The notes under the pieces: model-generated
What the model saw: only the letters and a program-made list of their open reading frames with translations
The model's database searches: none
Told to the model about the DNA's origin: nothing
Shown: one piece after another, positions 34,401 to 45,515 of the stretch
Layout of the letters: each line of letters starts with the position of its first letter
Position numbering within the stretch: the stretch's first letter is position 1
Made by a program: the position numbers and the translations under genes
DNA from: Argyresthia goedartella
Taxonomy: Eukaryota; Arthropoda; Insecta; Lepidoptera; Argyresthiidae
Length of the DNA: 64,000 bases
Assembly: GCA_949825045.1 (NCBI GenBank)
Contig: OX463809.1
Span: 2,011,501-2,075,500, forward strand
Direction of reading: 5' to 3'

Positions 34401-35446
34401 GTTGACCAGATGTTTAAGATTTATGTAGTATAGTTTATGTGCATCTGATTTTGTTTTGGACCAATTGACATGCGCTTTATCACGTAGGTACATCATGTGG
34501 ACAATGTTAGATGTGAGCCACGGCTTATTTTCCTCCCTAATTGTTTTTTTTTTCAGGCGCATGACGATCAAACAAGGCTATCAAAGAAGAGGTAATAAAC
34601 GATACAGCGGCATTTACATCGATATTAGAATCCGGTTTGACATCTAGACAGGGTAATTTCGAAATGTCCTCGTGAAATTAGCTACGTCTATATTTTTTAA
34701 AGCTCTAAAAGTAACTGTTTTGGGCGGTATCCTTTCCCTCCTTATCTTAAGGCTGCACGTTATCAATGCGTGACCACCAAGCTCTGGGATACTTAGCACT
34801 GAGACATTGCCTACGGGCGCATCCGTACAAATCAGATCAATCAGAGTTTGGCTGTGAGAGGTGTAGTGTGTTGGCTCTGTAACACAGTTTTTAAGATTTA
34901 AAGAGTCAAGAAATTGGTTAACTTTGCTCGTAGTATTGTTGTTACAAAGCAGATTTATGTTAAAGTCCCCCATCAAAATAATGTAGTCATAATTTGTAAA
35001 TACGAGATGGATTCGGTAATCGCATCAAGAAAAACATCTATATTAACCCATTGAGGCCGATATGCTGTTCCTACAATAAGTTTACGCGTATTTAAAGTCA
35101 TTGTAAGCCAAAACTGTTCAATGGAATCTGGAGCAGGAGGATGAGTACATACTCGTGCAGAAATCCCCATTTTGACATAAAAACCTACTCCTCCCCCTCC
35201 CGAGCGGATACGATTACGTGGGACATGACGTAACCTGTATCCCGGAATAGTAGGCGCGTGCGCTTCCTCGCCTGCGCGCAGCCATGTTTCATTTATCGCA
35301 AGGATATCAGGCGATTCGCGCGTGACTGCGACCTCGAGCTCGTCGTGCTTTGTGCCCAGCGAGCCGGCATTGAAAAGACCCAACTTGAAGTGCTTAGACT
35401 TGGTAGTCATTGCGCAAAATTGATAATGGAGAAATTGCTTGTACAA
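31416..35446 (-). pseudogene. Non-LTR retrotransposon (CR1/L2-like) with endonuclease and RT, frameshifted
   Basis: ORF2 on the minus strand starts near 35446: LGLFNAGSLGTKHDEL, INETWL (catalytic E), GTAYRP, then GDFNINLL (34970) and ELGGHALI of the endonuclease. RT runs from FSKILETVVYKQV through [35 protein letters not shown] and LYADDLQIF (33400). A UGA replaces Trp near 33320; then LGVVMDCHLRFEKH and YAFTAYGPCL follow. The C-terminus at 32294-32007 has KCWNDLPPPLRQL. Frame breaks near 34975, 34600 and 33720 (an A-run) and a 0.5 kb insertion (32300-32800) disable it. Confidence 0.82.
32300..32800. mobile_element. Unclassified insertion of about 0.5 kb in ORF2 of the minus-strand element
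   Basis: Separates the RT thumb (ending FVRFQIDIRS) from the C-terminal domain (starting ATLMFGVMKHHKPEYLY). The insert is more GC-rich than its host and has no recognisable frame or terminal repeat; limits are approximate. Confidence 0.5.
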
Positions 35447-35872
35447 CGTGGCATTCCGGGTACGGGTAAACTAAATTAAGCAAGCATGATGCAGTCCAGG
35501 AATAATATGTATTATTTAGAAATAAATATATACAGTTGTCAAAAGATATATAATTGATTATGATATAAATAATTAGTAACATATGTCTAATGTCAAATGA
35601 GCAGTCACATTGATAAATTAAAATGTGAATTATAGCGGCTAGTATAATTATTTCTCTATAAGATTGTTCATGGAGATTTACGATTTTATAACGCCATATC
35701 TCAATTACAGATACCCACACCAACCTCGCGAGTTCGCACAATAATAATGCGGCAGGAATTGCCAAAAACAAACAAACAAGTAAAAATAAATACAGCAGCG
35801 GGGAACAAAAATAGAAATGCAAAATATAATAGTCCGAAAGCATACAATATCCGGTTGAGAGCCTGGTTAGTA
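35447..35872. other. AT-rich leader or flank, no gene seen
   Basis: Probably 5' sequence of the preceding minus-strand element plus its flank; no domain recognised. Confidence 0.35.
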
Positions 35873-36600
35873 TACTCGGCGCCACGACTAAAGAGCTTTG
35901 TCCTTGAATGCGCAGTAGTCACTTTTCACAAGTGTTTGGCGCGGGGAAGTGAGGAGCGACGGGGGCGGTAGTCAGCGCCGGCACCTGATTCGTTGATCAG
36001 TCGCTTCCCGATGCCCGCACCGAAAGCACGTCTCGAAGCTTCTTGAGTACAGTCGCATACAATATTACCCAACGTTATCTTTCGCCCCGGTCGAAAATGC
36101 CGAAAAATAAAGTACTGACTAGGCAAGCTAGAAAAATGGTTTACGATGTGAACTGTTATATCAAAAAAGAGTCTGATGAAATACTGATGAAGAAGTCTGA
36201 TGAAAAACTTAATTGTGGTTTAATTGTTACAAATTATTAGTCAGCGGGAAGAAAAGAGTGTGCAGGACTATTACTACAAGTATCTATATTCACTAGGCCC
36301 TAGTGACTAGGGGCATTCTATGCTAGGGGGTTATTTATATATAGGTTTCAACCTTGACTTTAACAAATGTTGTCAATAGAGAGTACCTATAGTTTATTTG
36401 ACACAAAGTCCATTATTTACATCGGCTAATATCCCAATCAACAAAATATCAAACAGAGAAAATAGAAGTGAAGAAAGTCCTGAACACTCATTCCTTCACA
36501 CTAACCCTAAAAACGCACTTCGGAATTATGCCGCGACTGTACACATGCGCAGTAATCCCCGCCAGTTTCTCCGAGAGCTCTTTATTCGTGGCGCCGAGTG
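35873..36600 (+). mobile_element. MITE-like derivative of a DD82E-type transposon, retaining exon 1
   Basis: 728 bp with inverted ends: 35873-35897 and 36576-36600 match at 23 of 25 bases (core CTCGGCGCCACGA). TA flanks both sides (35871-35872 and 36601-36602). A 47-codon frame at 36097-36240 resembles the start of the transposases elsewhere in the window. The catalytic part is missing, so it would depend on a transposase made by a full element. Confidence 0.8.
36097..36240 (+). pseudogene. Transposase exon 1 remnant
   Basis: Starts MPKNKVLTRQARKMVYDV and ends at TAG 36238-36240. The N-terminal pattern (MPK..., RQA, then an amphipathic helix with KKESDE) parallels the frame beginning at 8425. 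The internal repeat of the codons for KKSDE suggests a small duplication. It has no catalytic residues. Confidence 0.6.
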
Positions 36601-36815
36601 TAGCAAGTTCAAGCAAAGCATAATGCAAGAAGTAAAATTAAACACTAACAGTAATATTTTCAAAAACCCGTAGGTCCTTTTCGTTACGGATCCGGTGCAC
36701 CGCAGATGACTCATCGCGCTTGGCTTGAATACGCCCCTCTCTCGACCAAACAAACCGCCAGTGATGGACGCGAGATGCCTCGCGCGCCAGGCTGAATAGT
36801 TTTCTATTTGTTTTA
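36601..36815. other. Left flank of the duplicated region, no gene recognised
   Basis: This sequence occurs only before the first retrotransposon copy, not before the second or third, so it is the outer left border of the tandem duplication. Confidence 0.5.
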
Positions 36816-39800
36816 GTCATTCTCTCGTTTACATATATACGGCGTATGTCATGCTGCGGAAGGCCGAGATCTGCCGTGGTGACCGTGCCTCTGCCTCTGT
36901 AAGCAAGTAAGCACTGTAAAATACTGTAAGCACTGTAAGCAAGACACAGACCCCCAAGAATGTAACCCCTGTTGACGATATAAAATCGCAGCTGCTGGGT
37001 AATAATGTCCTAACTGATGCCATTGTCCGAACATTAGTCGAGTTAGCCAACAAGGTTGATGATGACACTCCAATTACTATGACGTCAATTAAGAATTTAC
37101 TTTTCAAAAACTTACCATAATATGGATTCTAGTTCTTCTCATACTTCACATTTAAGAATCGCTCTACATAATATTCAGTGTTAAAAACAAGAAACCTTTA
37201 CTAATAGAAAAATTACAAGAAAATAATGTTAATATCTGTCTATTGAATGAAACATGGATAAAAAACAATGAAACTTATGTTCCTGGATATATATTTTTTA
37301 ATAAAAATGCAAAAAACGAGCATGGTGGCGTAGCTATCCTTATTAAACCATTTCTTAAATATAATTTATTGCAAACTGTTTTCTATGAAGATGTTCAATT
37401 GTTTTCTATGTTCGATTTATCATTGTCTGTCGAAACTGGAAATGACAATTTTATGTGTTATTGCCCTCCTACTGGTGGTCCCATGATAGTTAATAAATTT
37501 TAAAAAATGTAAACGACCTACCTTAACCAATTTATGTAGCAGGAGACCTATAGCTTGTGCATTACAAAGGCCGTGGCCGGCATTTATTCAACATGATTGA
37601 AGAGTGTGATCTATGATTACTAAATTCCGGTAGCTTTACAACGCTTAATAATCCGAACCGCAATCCTTCTGTTTAATTTCTGTTTAATCAGCCCTTGTAT
37701 TGCCCCTCTTTGCGAGTGGTCAGTAAGTACATGACGATAATATGGGAAGCTACCATTTTCCAACAATAACAAATATCACACTTTCAATTGACAAGTATCA
37801 AGTTAACCCACCTGTTGATACATTTTTGTACAAGAAAGCAGACTGGTCGAAGTTCAATGAACTATCTAGTAGTGACTCTAACGATTTTCTTGTGAACTAT
37901 GAGAATCCCTTAGAATCTTACAATCAATTTTGCATTCGCCTCAATACACTTAAACAAAAATGTATACCTAAAAACTCGATGCATTAAAAAAACGGACAAT
38001 TGCCGAAGAAAAACATAATGGATGGGAAAGGCTCTGTAAAAAATTCAATAGAACTACGCCGATAAGCATCATATGGAACTATATTAAAATGTTTAAAGGT
38101 ATTAACAAAAACAAAAATTGATCATAAAGTGACGAATTTATCCCTGCCTTTTTAGATAATTTGTCAGAAGACAATACCACAATTGTAAATGACCTAGATA
38201 TGTATTAATAATAATAATGAGAAAACGAAGTTCCTATAAGATCCATTTTCAAAAAATGAATTTCTGTTAAGCCTTTAGTCGCGCAAAAATACTAGCCCTG
38301 GTTTAGACGATTTTCCCTATTACAACATTCTACATGGCCCAAGATCTGTATCTAGGGGCACTATGCAAGGTGCCATTTTGTCCCCATTGTTGTATAATTT
38401 ATATACTAGTGAAATTTGTAAATATGTAAATACTGATTTTGTAAATATCCTGCAATTTGCTGATGACCTTGTATTATATTCTGTAGATAATTATGTAGAT
38501 TTGGCCATAAACACAATTAATTCTGCTCTTGAAGAGCTGCACACCTATTACTCTGACAAGTTGTGCGACAAATTAATCCATCCAAAAGTAATGCTATGAT
38601 TTTTAGTAAAGACTTTCCTTCTATCAGTATTAAATATAATAATGAAATAATTCCAGTAGTAAATCAACATAAATTTCTAGGCATAATAATATAGCCAAAT
38701 TTATCTTTTGAAAAACTTTTAAATACATTTTGCAGAATTCTATTAAAGGGCTTAATATTATGAGATGTCTGGCAGGAGTATCTTGGGGAGCAGACCCCAA
38801 AATTCTCTCTATCTTGTACATAGCAATTGTTAGAAGTCATTATGACTACAGCTGTTTGGCTTATTTAGGTAGTAGGTATGTACATAGGTTAGACATTGTT
38901 CAGAACGAGGCTTTGAGAATAATTTCAGGAGCAATGTGTTCAACTCCTATTAGAGCAATGGAAGTTGAGACTAATATCATGCCTCTTACATTGAGAAGAT
39001 TGTTACTTGTGGAAAGATTTTGTATTTGCTGATCTTCTTTATGGTCAGTCTCCAGGAATTGCTCGCATATTTCTGGAAATAAGAAAATTATACCCTTTAA
39101 TTTATGTAAGCTCACCGTGGCCATGTTATTCACATACCTATGACTGTTTATTTTTTAAAATTCCAACAATTAATAGCCCCATCAAAAACAAAAGAATTTT
39201 TGAGTAAAAATGGAAATTTCTATAGACTATATACTGATGGCAGCAAAGGAGAAAATCATGTCCGCAGTGCTGTATATGATCCTCAAAATAAACTTGTAAT
39301 AATAGTAGTATATTCACTGCAGAGGCTTATGCAGTCTTAGAAGCAATTAAGCTAATTTTATATGTAAATAACCATGATAACTTTTTAATTCTAACTGACT
39401 CATTAAGCTTAATCAAAGCCTTGGAAAGCTCTAAAATTCATTTTAAAGTTTCATACATGATTTATAAAATTAAAGAAATGGTTTATAGCTGTTGGAAAAA
39501 AGGCCTTGAAATTTCCTTTATGTGGATTCCATCACATAGAGGAATAACAGGGAATGAGATAGCTGATAAGGCTGCATTTGAAGGGATCAATTATTTAGAT
39601 GTATCATTAATTGTAAATATAGGTACCTGTAACTGATTGCTATGCTGACATAAAGAAGAATATAAAGAGGTTATGGATTGAATTCTGGAAACAAGACCAA
39701 ACAACTAAAGGGAAATGCTCTATGGAAGCACACTAGAAGTCTTACCAGTCAAGCCATGGTATCATGGTTTAGAATCAACCAGCCGGGACTATATCACCAC

Positions 39801-40080
39801 AATCTGTCGCATTCGCTTTGGCCACCATAAGACTCCTGCACATTTAGGCAGATTCGGCATTATTCAAGACAATAAATGCAATAACTGTGGCAGCATCGGT
39901 GACATAGATCATCTGATTTTTTCGTGTCCAGCATATTCGTTGGAACGATTGATTTTAGCGAGTGAACTTAGTGAAAATAATGCACTTAGTGTAAATAATG
40001 ATCCCTCCCGCCGCCCTAATGAGATTTAAAAAAATGTGGACTGTTATGAACCAATTTACAAATACATCAAAAACACTTGT
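36816..40080 (+). pseudogene. I-type non-LTR retrotransposon, copy 1 of the tandem unit
   Basis: Begins GTCATTCTCTCG, the same base as the other two copies, so probably the true 5' end. ORF1 end at about 36975-37122 (IKSQLLGNNVLTDAIVRTLVEL). ORF2 starts near 37123 (MDSSSSHTSHLRIALHNIQ). Endonuclease motif LLNETWI; RT MQGAILSPLLYNLYTSEI with FADD (38458); thumb YDYSCLAYLGSRY. RNase H has LYTDGSK, LTDSLSLIKAL and IPSHRGITGNEIADKAA. The C-terminal knuckle is CNNCGSIGDIDHLIFSC. Many stops and frame breaks, and parts of EN and RT are missing. The 3' limit is approximate. Confidence 0.82.
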
Positions 40081-40431
40081 GGTAAAATTTAACAGTGAAG
40101 TGAAGTGTCAAACATTTGTCAAAACATAAATTCAGTCCAACTGAATAAAACATGCAAAAATAAAGACTTGGCTTAAAGGTCTATAAACCAGGCCAAAAAA
40201 TTCCAAAAAAGAAAAAAAAAATACTGCCCCTACTAGCAAAGCAAGAAGCAAGGTAGGTACTCTGTGTAGCAAAGCCAATGTTGTGAGTGAAAAAGCGACA
40301 GAAATCTCTATCTTGAAAACTCAAAGATGAAAGGAAATGGACTTGATTTGACACTATTGCTTGAATAATTCTGATCAAACGTGTTATCAGCCACAGAGCA
40401 ACTTATATATGTTATCAGCAACCTGACCAAA
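40081..40431 (+). promoter_or_regulatory. Upstream region of the ZAD exon (possible 5' UTR/promoter or retrotransposon 3' UTR)
   Basis: Identical in nature in both units (here and about 44315-44664). No clear TATA or initiator was identified. Which part belongs to the retrotransposon and which to the zinc-finger gene cannot be decided from this sequence. Confidence 0.3.
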
Positions 40432-41019
40432 ATGGCCAGTGCAACCAAGCATCTTGGATCGAACCCAAACCAATCCGAAAACATGAGATCCTCCTTGTGC
40501 GCTACTTGTCTGGGCATCAATCGAGTTTTACACCCGGTGGCAGCACTTTGTGACCTGTTGTCTTTGTTGAATGGTGTAGGTCTGAATATGAACGACAGTA
40601 TCTGCTGGGAGTGTCGTGCAACAATGGATAAGTTCAACAAGTTCAAGATTCAGGCAAGGAGATCAATTTCCACCCTTGACTCCTTGGTGGATAACAATAA
40701 CATCCACATGGCTGACATTAACAATCAAGTATGCAGCTTATCAACCCTTAGGCAATCAACCAAAACTAATTTTGATGCACTATTTAGTTTTCATATCAAG
40801 GAAGAAATAATTCAATTTGGGCATAGTGATCTGACGGACACATTTAGTTTGCAAAAAAATACATGTGTTGACATAGAACCTTGTCATGTAAAGAAAGAAG
40901 TATTTTTATTTCCCAGTCTGCAACAAGAAACCATTCCTGTTGAGGATTCTAATAAACAGCTTTTCATCACAATTGTACCATTGCCATTTTCATCAGCAGG
41001 ATCAAAGGCTCACCTTTAG
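40432..41019 (+). CDS. ZAD-domain protein, first copy, open 195-residue ZAD-only frame
   Basis: ATG at 40432 within AAAATGGCC. The ZAD zinc-binding cysteines are visible as C23-x2-C26 (LCATCLG) and C58-x2-C61 (ICWEC), with the hydrophobic helix ALCDLLSLL between them. A linker with Ser/Thr-rich and acidic patches follows. ZAD domains dimerise insect C2H2 transcription factors and are usually followed by zinc fingers. Here the frame ends two codons after KAH, at a TAG supplied by inserted sequence beginning CTTTAG, so the product lacks fingers. Whether it is expressed is unknown. Confidence 0.75.
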   Translation: MASATKHLGSNPNQSENMRSSLCATCLGINRVLHPVAALCDLLSLLNGVGLNMNDSICWECRATMDKFNKFKIQARRSISTLDSLVDNNNIHMADINNQVCSLSTLRQSTKTNFDALFSFHIKEEIIQFGHSDLTDTFSLQKNTCVDIEPCHVKKEVFLFPSLQQETIPVEDSNKQLFITIVPLPFSSAGSKAHL

Positions 41020-41070
41020 CGGATGACCTACTCGCTGGGGCGTCCAAACTTCTTTTCCAGGCGTCCAAAA
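41009..41070 (+). repeat. Fragment of the CTTTAGCGGATGAC insertion, copy in the first unit
   Basis: Matches 50319-50383 around and after the KAH codons. It is present before retrotransposon copies 2 and 3 but not before copy 1, as expected if unequal crossing-over copied the flank of the downstream retrotransposon. Confidence 0.75.
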
Positions 41071-44000
41071 GTCATTCTCTCGTTTACATATATACGGCGT
41101 ATGTCATGCTGCGGAAGGCCGAGATCTGCCGTGGTGACCGTGCCTCTGCCTCTGTAAGCAAGTAAGCACTGTAAAATACTGTAAGCACTGTAAGCAAGAC
41201 ACAGACCCCCAAGAATGTAACCCCTGTTGACGATATAAAATCGCAGCTGCTGGGTAATAATGTCCTAACTGATGCCATTGTCCGAACATTAGTCGAGTTA
41301 GCCAACAAGGTTGATGACACTCCAATTACTATGTCGTCAATTAAGAATTTACTTTTCAAAAACTTACCATAATATGGATTCTAGTTCTTCTCATACTTCA
41401 CATTTAAGAATCGCTCTACATAATATTCAGTGTTAAAAACAAGAAACCTTTACTAATAAAAAAATTACAAGAAAATAATGTTGATATCTGTCTATTGAAT
41501 GAAACATGGATAAAAAACAATGAAACTTATGTTCCTGGATATATTTTTTTTAATAAAAATGCAAAAAACGAGCATGGTGGCGTAGCTATCCTTATTAAAC
41601 CATTTCTTAAATATAATTTATTGCAAACTGTTTTCTATGAAGATGTTCAATTGTTTTCTATGTTCGCTTTATCATTGTCTGTCGAAACTGGAAATGACAA
41701 TTTTATGTGTTATTGCCCTCCTACTGGTGGTCCCATGATAGTTAATAAATTTTAAAAAATGTAAACGACCTACCTTAACCAATTTATGTAGCAGGAGACC
41801 TATAGCTTGTGCATCACAAAGGCCGTGGCCAGCATTTATTCAACATGATTGAAGAGTGTGATCTATGATTACTAAATTCCGGTAGCTTTACAACGCTTAA
41901 TAATCCGAACCGCAATCCTTCTGTTTAATTTCTGTTTAATCAGCCCTTGTATTGCCCCTCTTTGCGAGTGGTCAGTAAGTACATGACGATAATATGGGAA
42001 GCTACCATTTTCCAACAATAACAAATATCACACTTTCAATTGACAAGTATCAAGTTAACCCACCTGTTGATACATTTTTGTACAAGAAAGCAGACTGGTC
42101 GAAGTTCAATGAACTATCTAGTAGTGACTCTAACGATTTTCTTGTGAACTATGAGAATCCCTTAGAATCTTACAATCAATTTTGCATTCGCCTCAATACA
42201 CTTAAACAAAAATGTATACCTAAAAACTCGATGCATTAAAAAAACGGACAATTGCCGAAGAAAAACATAATGGATGGGAAAGGCTCTGTAAAAAATTCAA
42301 TAGAACTACGCCGATAAGCATCATATGGAACTATATTAAAATGTTTAAAGGTATTAACAAAAACAAAATAGATCATAAAGTGACGAATTTATCCCTGCCT
42401 TTTTAGATAATTTGTCAGAAGACAATAACACAATTGTAAATGACCTAGATATGTATTAATAATAATAATGAGAAAACGAAGTTCCTATAAGATCCATTTT
42501 CAAAAAATGAATTTCTGTTAAGCCTTTAGTCGCGCAAAAATACTAGCCCTGGTTTAGACGATTTTCCCTATTACAACATTCTACATGGCCCAAGATCTGT
42601 ATCTAGGGGCACTATGCAAGGTGCCATTTTGTCCCCATTGTTGTATAATTTATATACTAGTGAAATTTGTAAATATGTAAATACTGATTTTGTAAATATC
42701 CTGCAATTTGCTGATGACCTTGTATTATATTCTGTAAATAATTATGTAGATTTGGCCATAAACACAATTAATTCTGCTCTTGAAGAGCTGCACACCTATT
42801 ACTCTGACAAGTTGTGCCTACAAATTAATCCATCCAAAAGTAATGCTATGATTTTTAGTAAAGACTTTCCTTCTATCAGTATTAAATATAATAATGAAAT
42901 AATTCCAGTAGTAAATCAACATAAATTTCTAGGCATAATAATATAGCCAAATTTATCTTTTGAAAAACTTTTAAATACATTTTGCAGAATTCTATTAAAG
43001 GTCTGGCAGGAGTATCTTGGGGAGCAGACCCCAAAATTCTCTCTATCTTGTACATAGCAATTGTTAGAAGTCATTATGACTACAGCTGTTTGGCTTATTT
43101 AGGTAGTAGGTATGTACATAGGTTAGACATTGTTCAGAACAAGGCTTTGAGAATAATTTCAGGATCAATGTGTTCAACTCCTATTAGAGCAATGGAAGTT
43201 GAGACTAATATCATGCCTCTTACATTGAGAAGATTGTTACTTGTGGAAAGATTTTGTATTTGCTGATCTTCTTCATGGTCAGTCTCCAGAAATTGCTCGC
43301 ATATTTCTGGAAATAAGAAAATTATACCCTTTAATTTATGTAAGCTCACCGTGGCCATGTTATTCACATACCTATGACTGTTTATTTTTTAAAATTCCAA
43401 CAATTAATAGCCCCATCAAAAACAAAAGAATTTTTGAGTAAAAATGGAAATTTCTATAGACTATATACTGATGGCAGCAAAGGAGAAAATCATGTCCGCA
43501 GTGCTGTATATGATCCTCAAAATAAACTTGTAATAATAGGAGTATATTCACTGCAGAGGCTTATGCAGTCTTAGAAGCAATTAAGCTAATTTTATATGTA
43601 AATAACCATGATAACTTTTTAATTCTAACTGACTCATTAAGCTTAATCAAAGCCTTGGAAAGCTCTAAAATTCATTTTAAAGTTTCATACATGATTTATA
43701 AAATTAAAGAAATGGTTTATAGCTGTTGGAAAAAAGGCCTTGAAATTTCCTTTATGTGGATTCCATCACATAGAGGAATAACAGGGAATGAGATAGCTGA
43801 TAAGGCTGCATTTGAAGGGATCAATTATTTAGATGTATCATTAATTGTAAATATAGGTACCTGTAACTGATTGCTATGCTGACATAAAGAAGAATATAAA
43901 GAGGTTATGGATTGAATTCTGGAAACAAGACCAAACAACTAAAGGGAAATGCTCTATGGAAGCACACTAGAAGTCTTACCAGTCAAGCCATGGTATCATG

Positions 44001-44315
44001 GTTTAGAATCAACCAGCCGGGACTATATCACCACAATCTGTCGCATTCGCTTTGGCCACCATAAGACTCCTGCACATTTAGGCAGATTCGGCATTATTCA
44101 AGACAATAAATGCAATAACTGTGGCAGCATCGGTGACATAGATCATCTGATTTTTTCGTGTCCAGCATATTCGTTGGAACGATTGATTTTAGCGAGTGAA
44201 CTTAGTGAAAATAATGCACTTAGTGTAAATAATGATCCCTCCCGCCGCCCTAATGAGATTTAAAAAAATGTGGACTGTTATGAACCAATTTACAAATACA
44301 TCAAAAACACTTGTG
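41071..44315 (+). pseudogene. I-type non-LTR retrotransposon, copy 2 of the tandem unit
   Basis: Nearly identical to 36816-40080, including its stops and frame breaks, so the duplication postdates the decay of the element. At its 5' end it shares variants with copy 3 that copy 1 lacks (codon for Ala in MFALSLS, a 3-base deletion near 41312). Its RT retains LCLQINPSKSNAMIF, where copy 1 has a small disruption. An 18-base deletion near 43002 removes LNIMRC. RNase H and the C-terminal knuckle match copy 1. Confidence 0.82.
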
Positions 44316-44664
44316 GTAAAATTTAACAGTGAAGTGAAGTGTCAAACATTTGTCAAAACACAAATTCAGTCCAACTGAATAAAACATGCAAAAATAAAGA
44401 CTTGGCTTAAAGGTCTATAAACCAGGCCAAAAAATTCCAAAAAAGAAAAAAAAATACTGCCCCTACTAGCAAAGCAAGAAGCAAGGTAGGTACTCTGTGT
44501 AGCAAAGCCAATGTTGTGAGTGAAAAAGCGACAGAAATCTCTATCTTGAAAACTCAAAGATGAAAGGAAATGGACTTGATTTGACACTATTGCTTGAATA
44601 ATTCTGATCAAACGTGTTATCAGCCACAGAGCAACTTATATATGTTATCAGCAACCTGACCAAA

Positions 44665-45150
44665 ATGGCCAGTGCAACCAAGCATCTTGGATCGAACCCA
44701 AACCAATCCGAAAACATGAGATCCTCCTTGTGCGCTACTTGTCTGGGCATCAATCGAGTTTTACACCCGGTGGCAGCACTTTGTGACCTGTTGTCTTTGT
44801 TGAATGGTGTAGGTCTGAATATGAACGACAGTATCTGCTGGGAGTGTCGTGCAATAATGGATAAGTTCAACAAGTTCAAGATTCAGGCAAGGAGATCAAT
44901 TTCCACCCTTGACTCCTTGGTGGATAACAATAACATCCACATAGCTGACATTAACAATCAAGTATGCAGCTTATCAACCCTTAGGCAATCAACCAAAACT
45001 AATTTTGATGCACTATTTAGTTTTCATATCAAGGAAGAAATAATTCAATTTGGGCATAGTGATCTGACGGACACATTTAGTTTGCAAAAAAATACATGTG
45101 TTGACATAGAACCTTGTCATGTAAAGAAAGAAGTATTTTTATTTCCCAGT
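44665..45150 (+). pseudogene. ZAD-domain exon, second copy, interrupted after codon 162
   Basis: Same ZAD as 40432-41019 with few changes (RAIMDK for RATMDK; IHIADIN for IHMADIN). The frame stops being ZAD at exactly 45150, where the 3' tail of a minus-strand CR1-type element begins. The remainder resumes at 50231. The upstream region is duplicated with it. Confidence 0.85.
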
Positions 45151-45515
45151 CAAGTATCAAGTATCAAGTATCAAGTATATTTATTGCATTCCACAGTTAT
45201 AAAGTTATATTATAAAGTTACAACATTATGGACCTTGTTCAGGCACAGCAATATGAGAGAGGACGACATTATAGTATTATAATTATTTTTAATTATAACC
45301 CTTATTAAATTATAATTTGAGTATTTATCTAGATGGAAAAGGTGATATTTCTGTAATTGTCTATGTCATTGTTAATATGTATTATATTTATTTATATATA
45401 TTATTTATAAATATTTTATTTATTTATATTATGTTATTATTTATTTATATTATTATTATTATTTAAGTATTTATACATATTATGTTACTGGGTTAGTTCT
45501 ATATATATTTTTAAT

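Noticed and set aside
36829..37107. Minus-strand 92-codon frame, conserved in all three retrotransposon copies
   Set aside because: It is antisense to ORF1 of the retrotransposon; conservation is explained by recent duplication.
40308..40646. Minus-strand 112-codon frame opposite the ZAD exon
   Set aside because: Antisense shadow of a real domain with no recognisable protein features.
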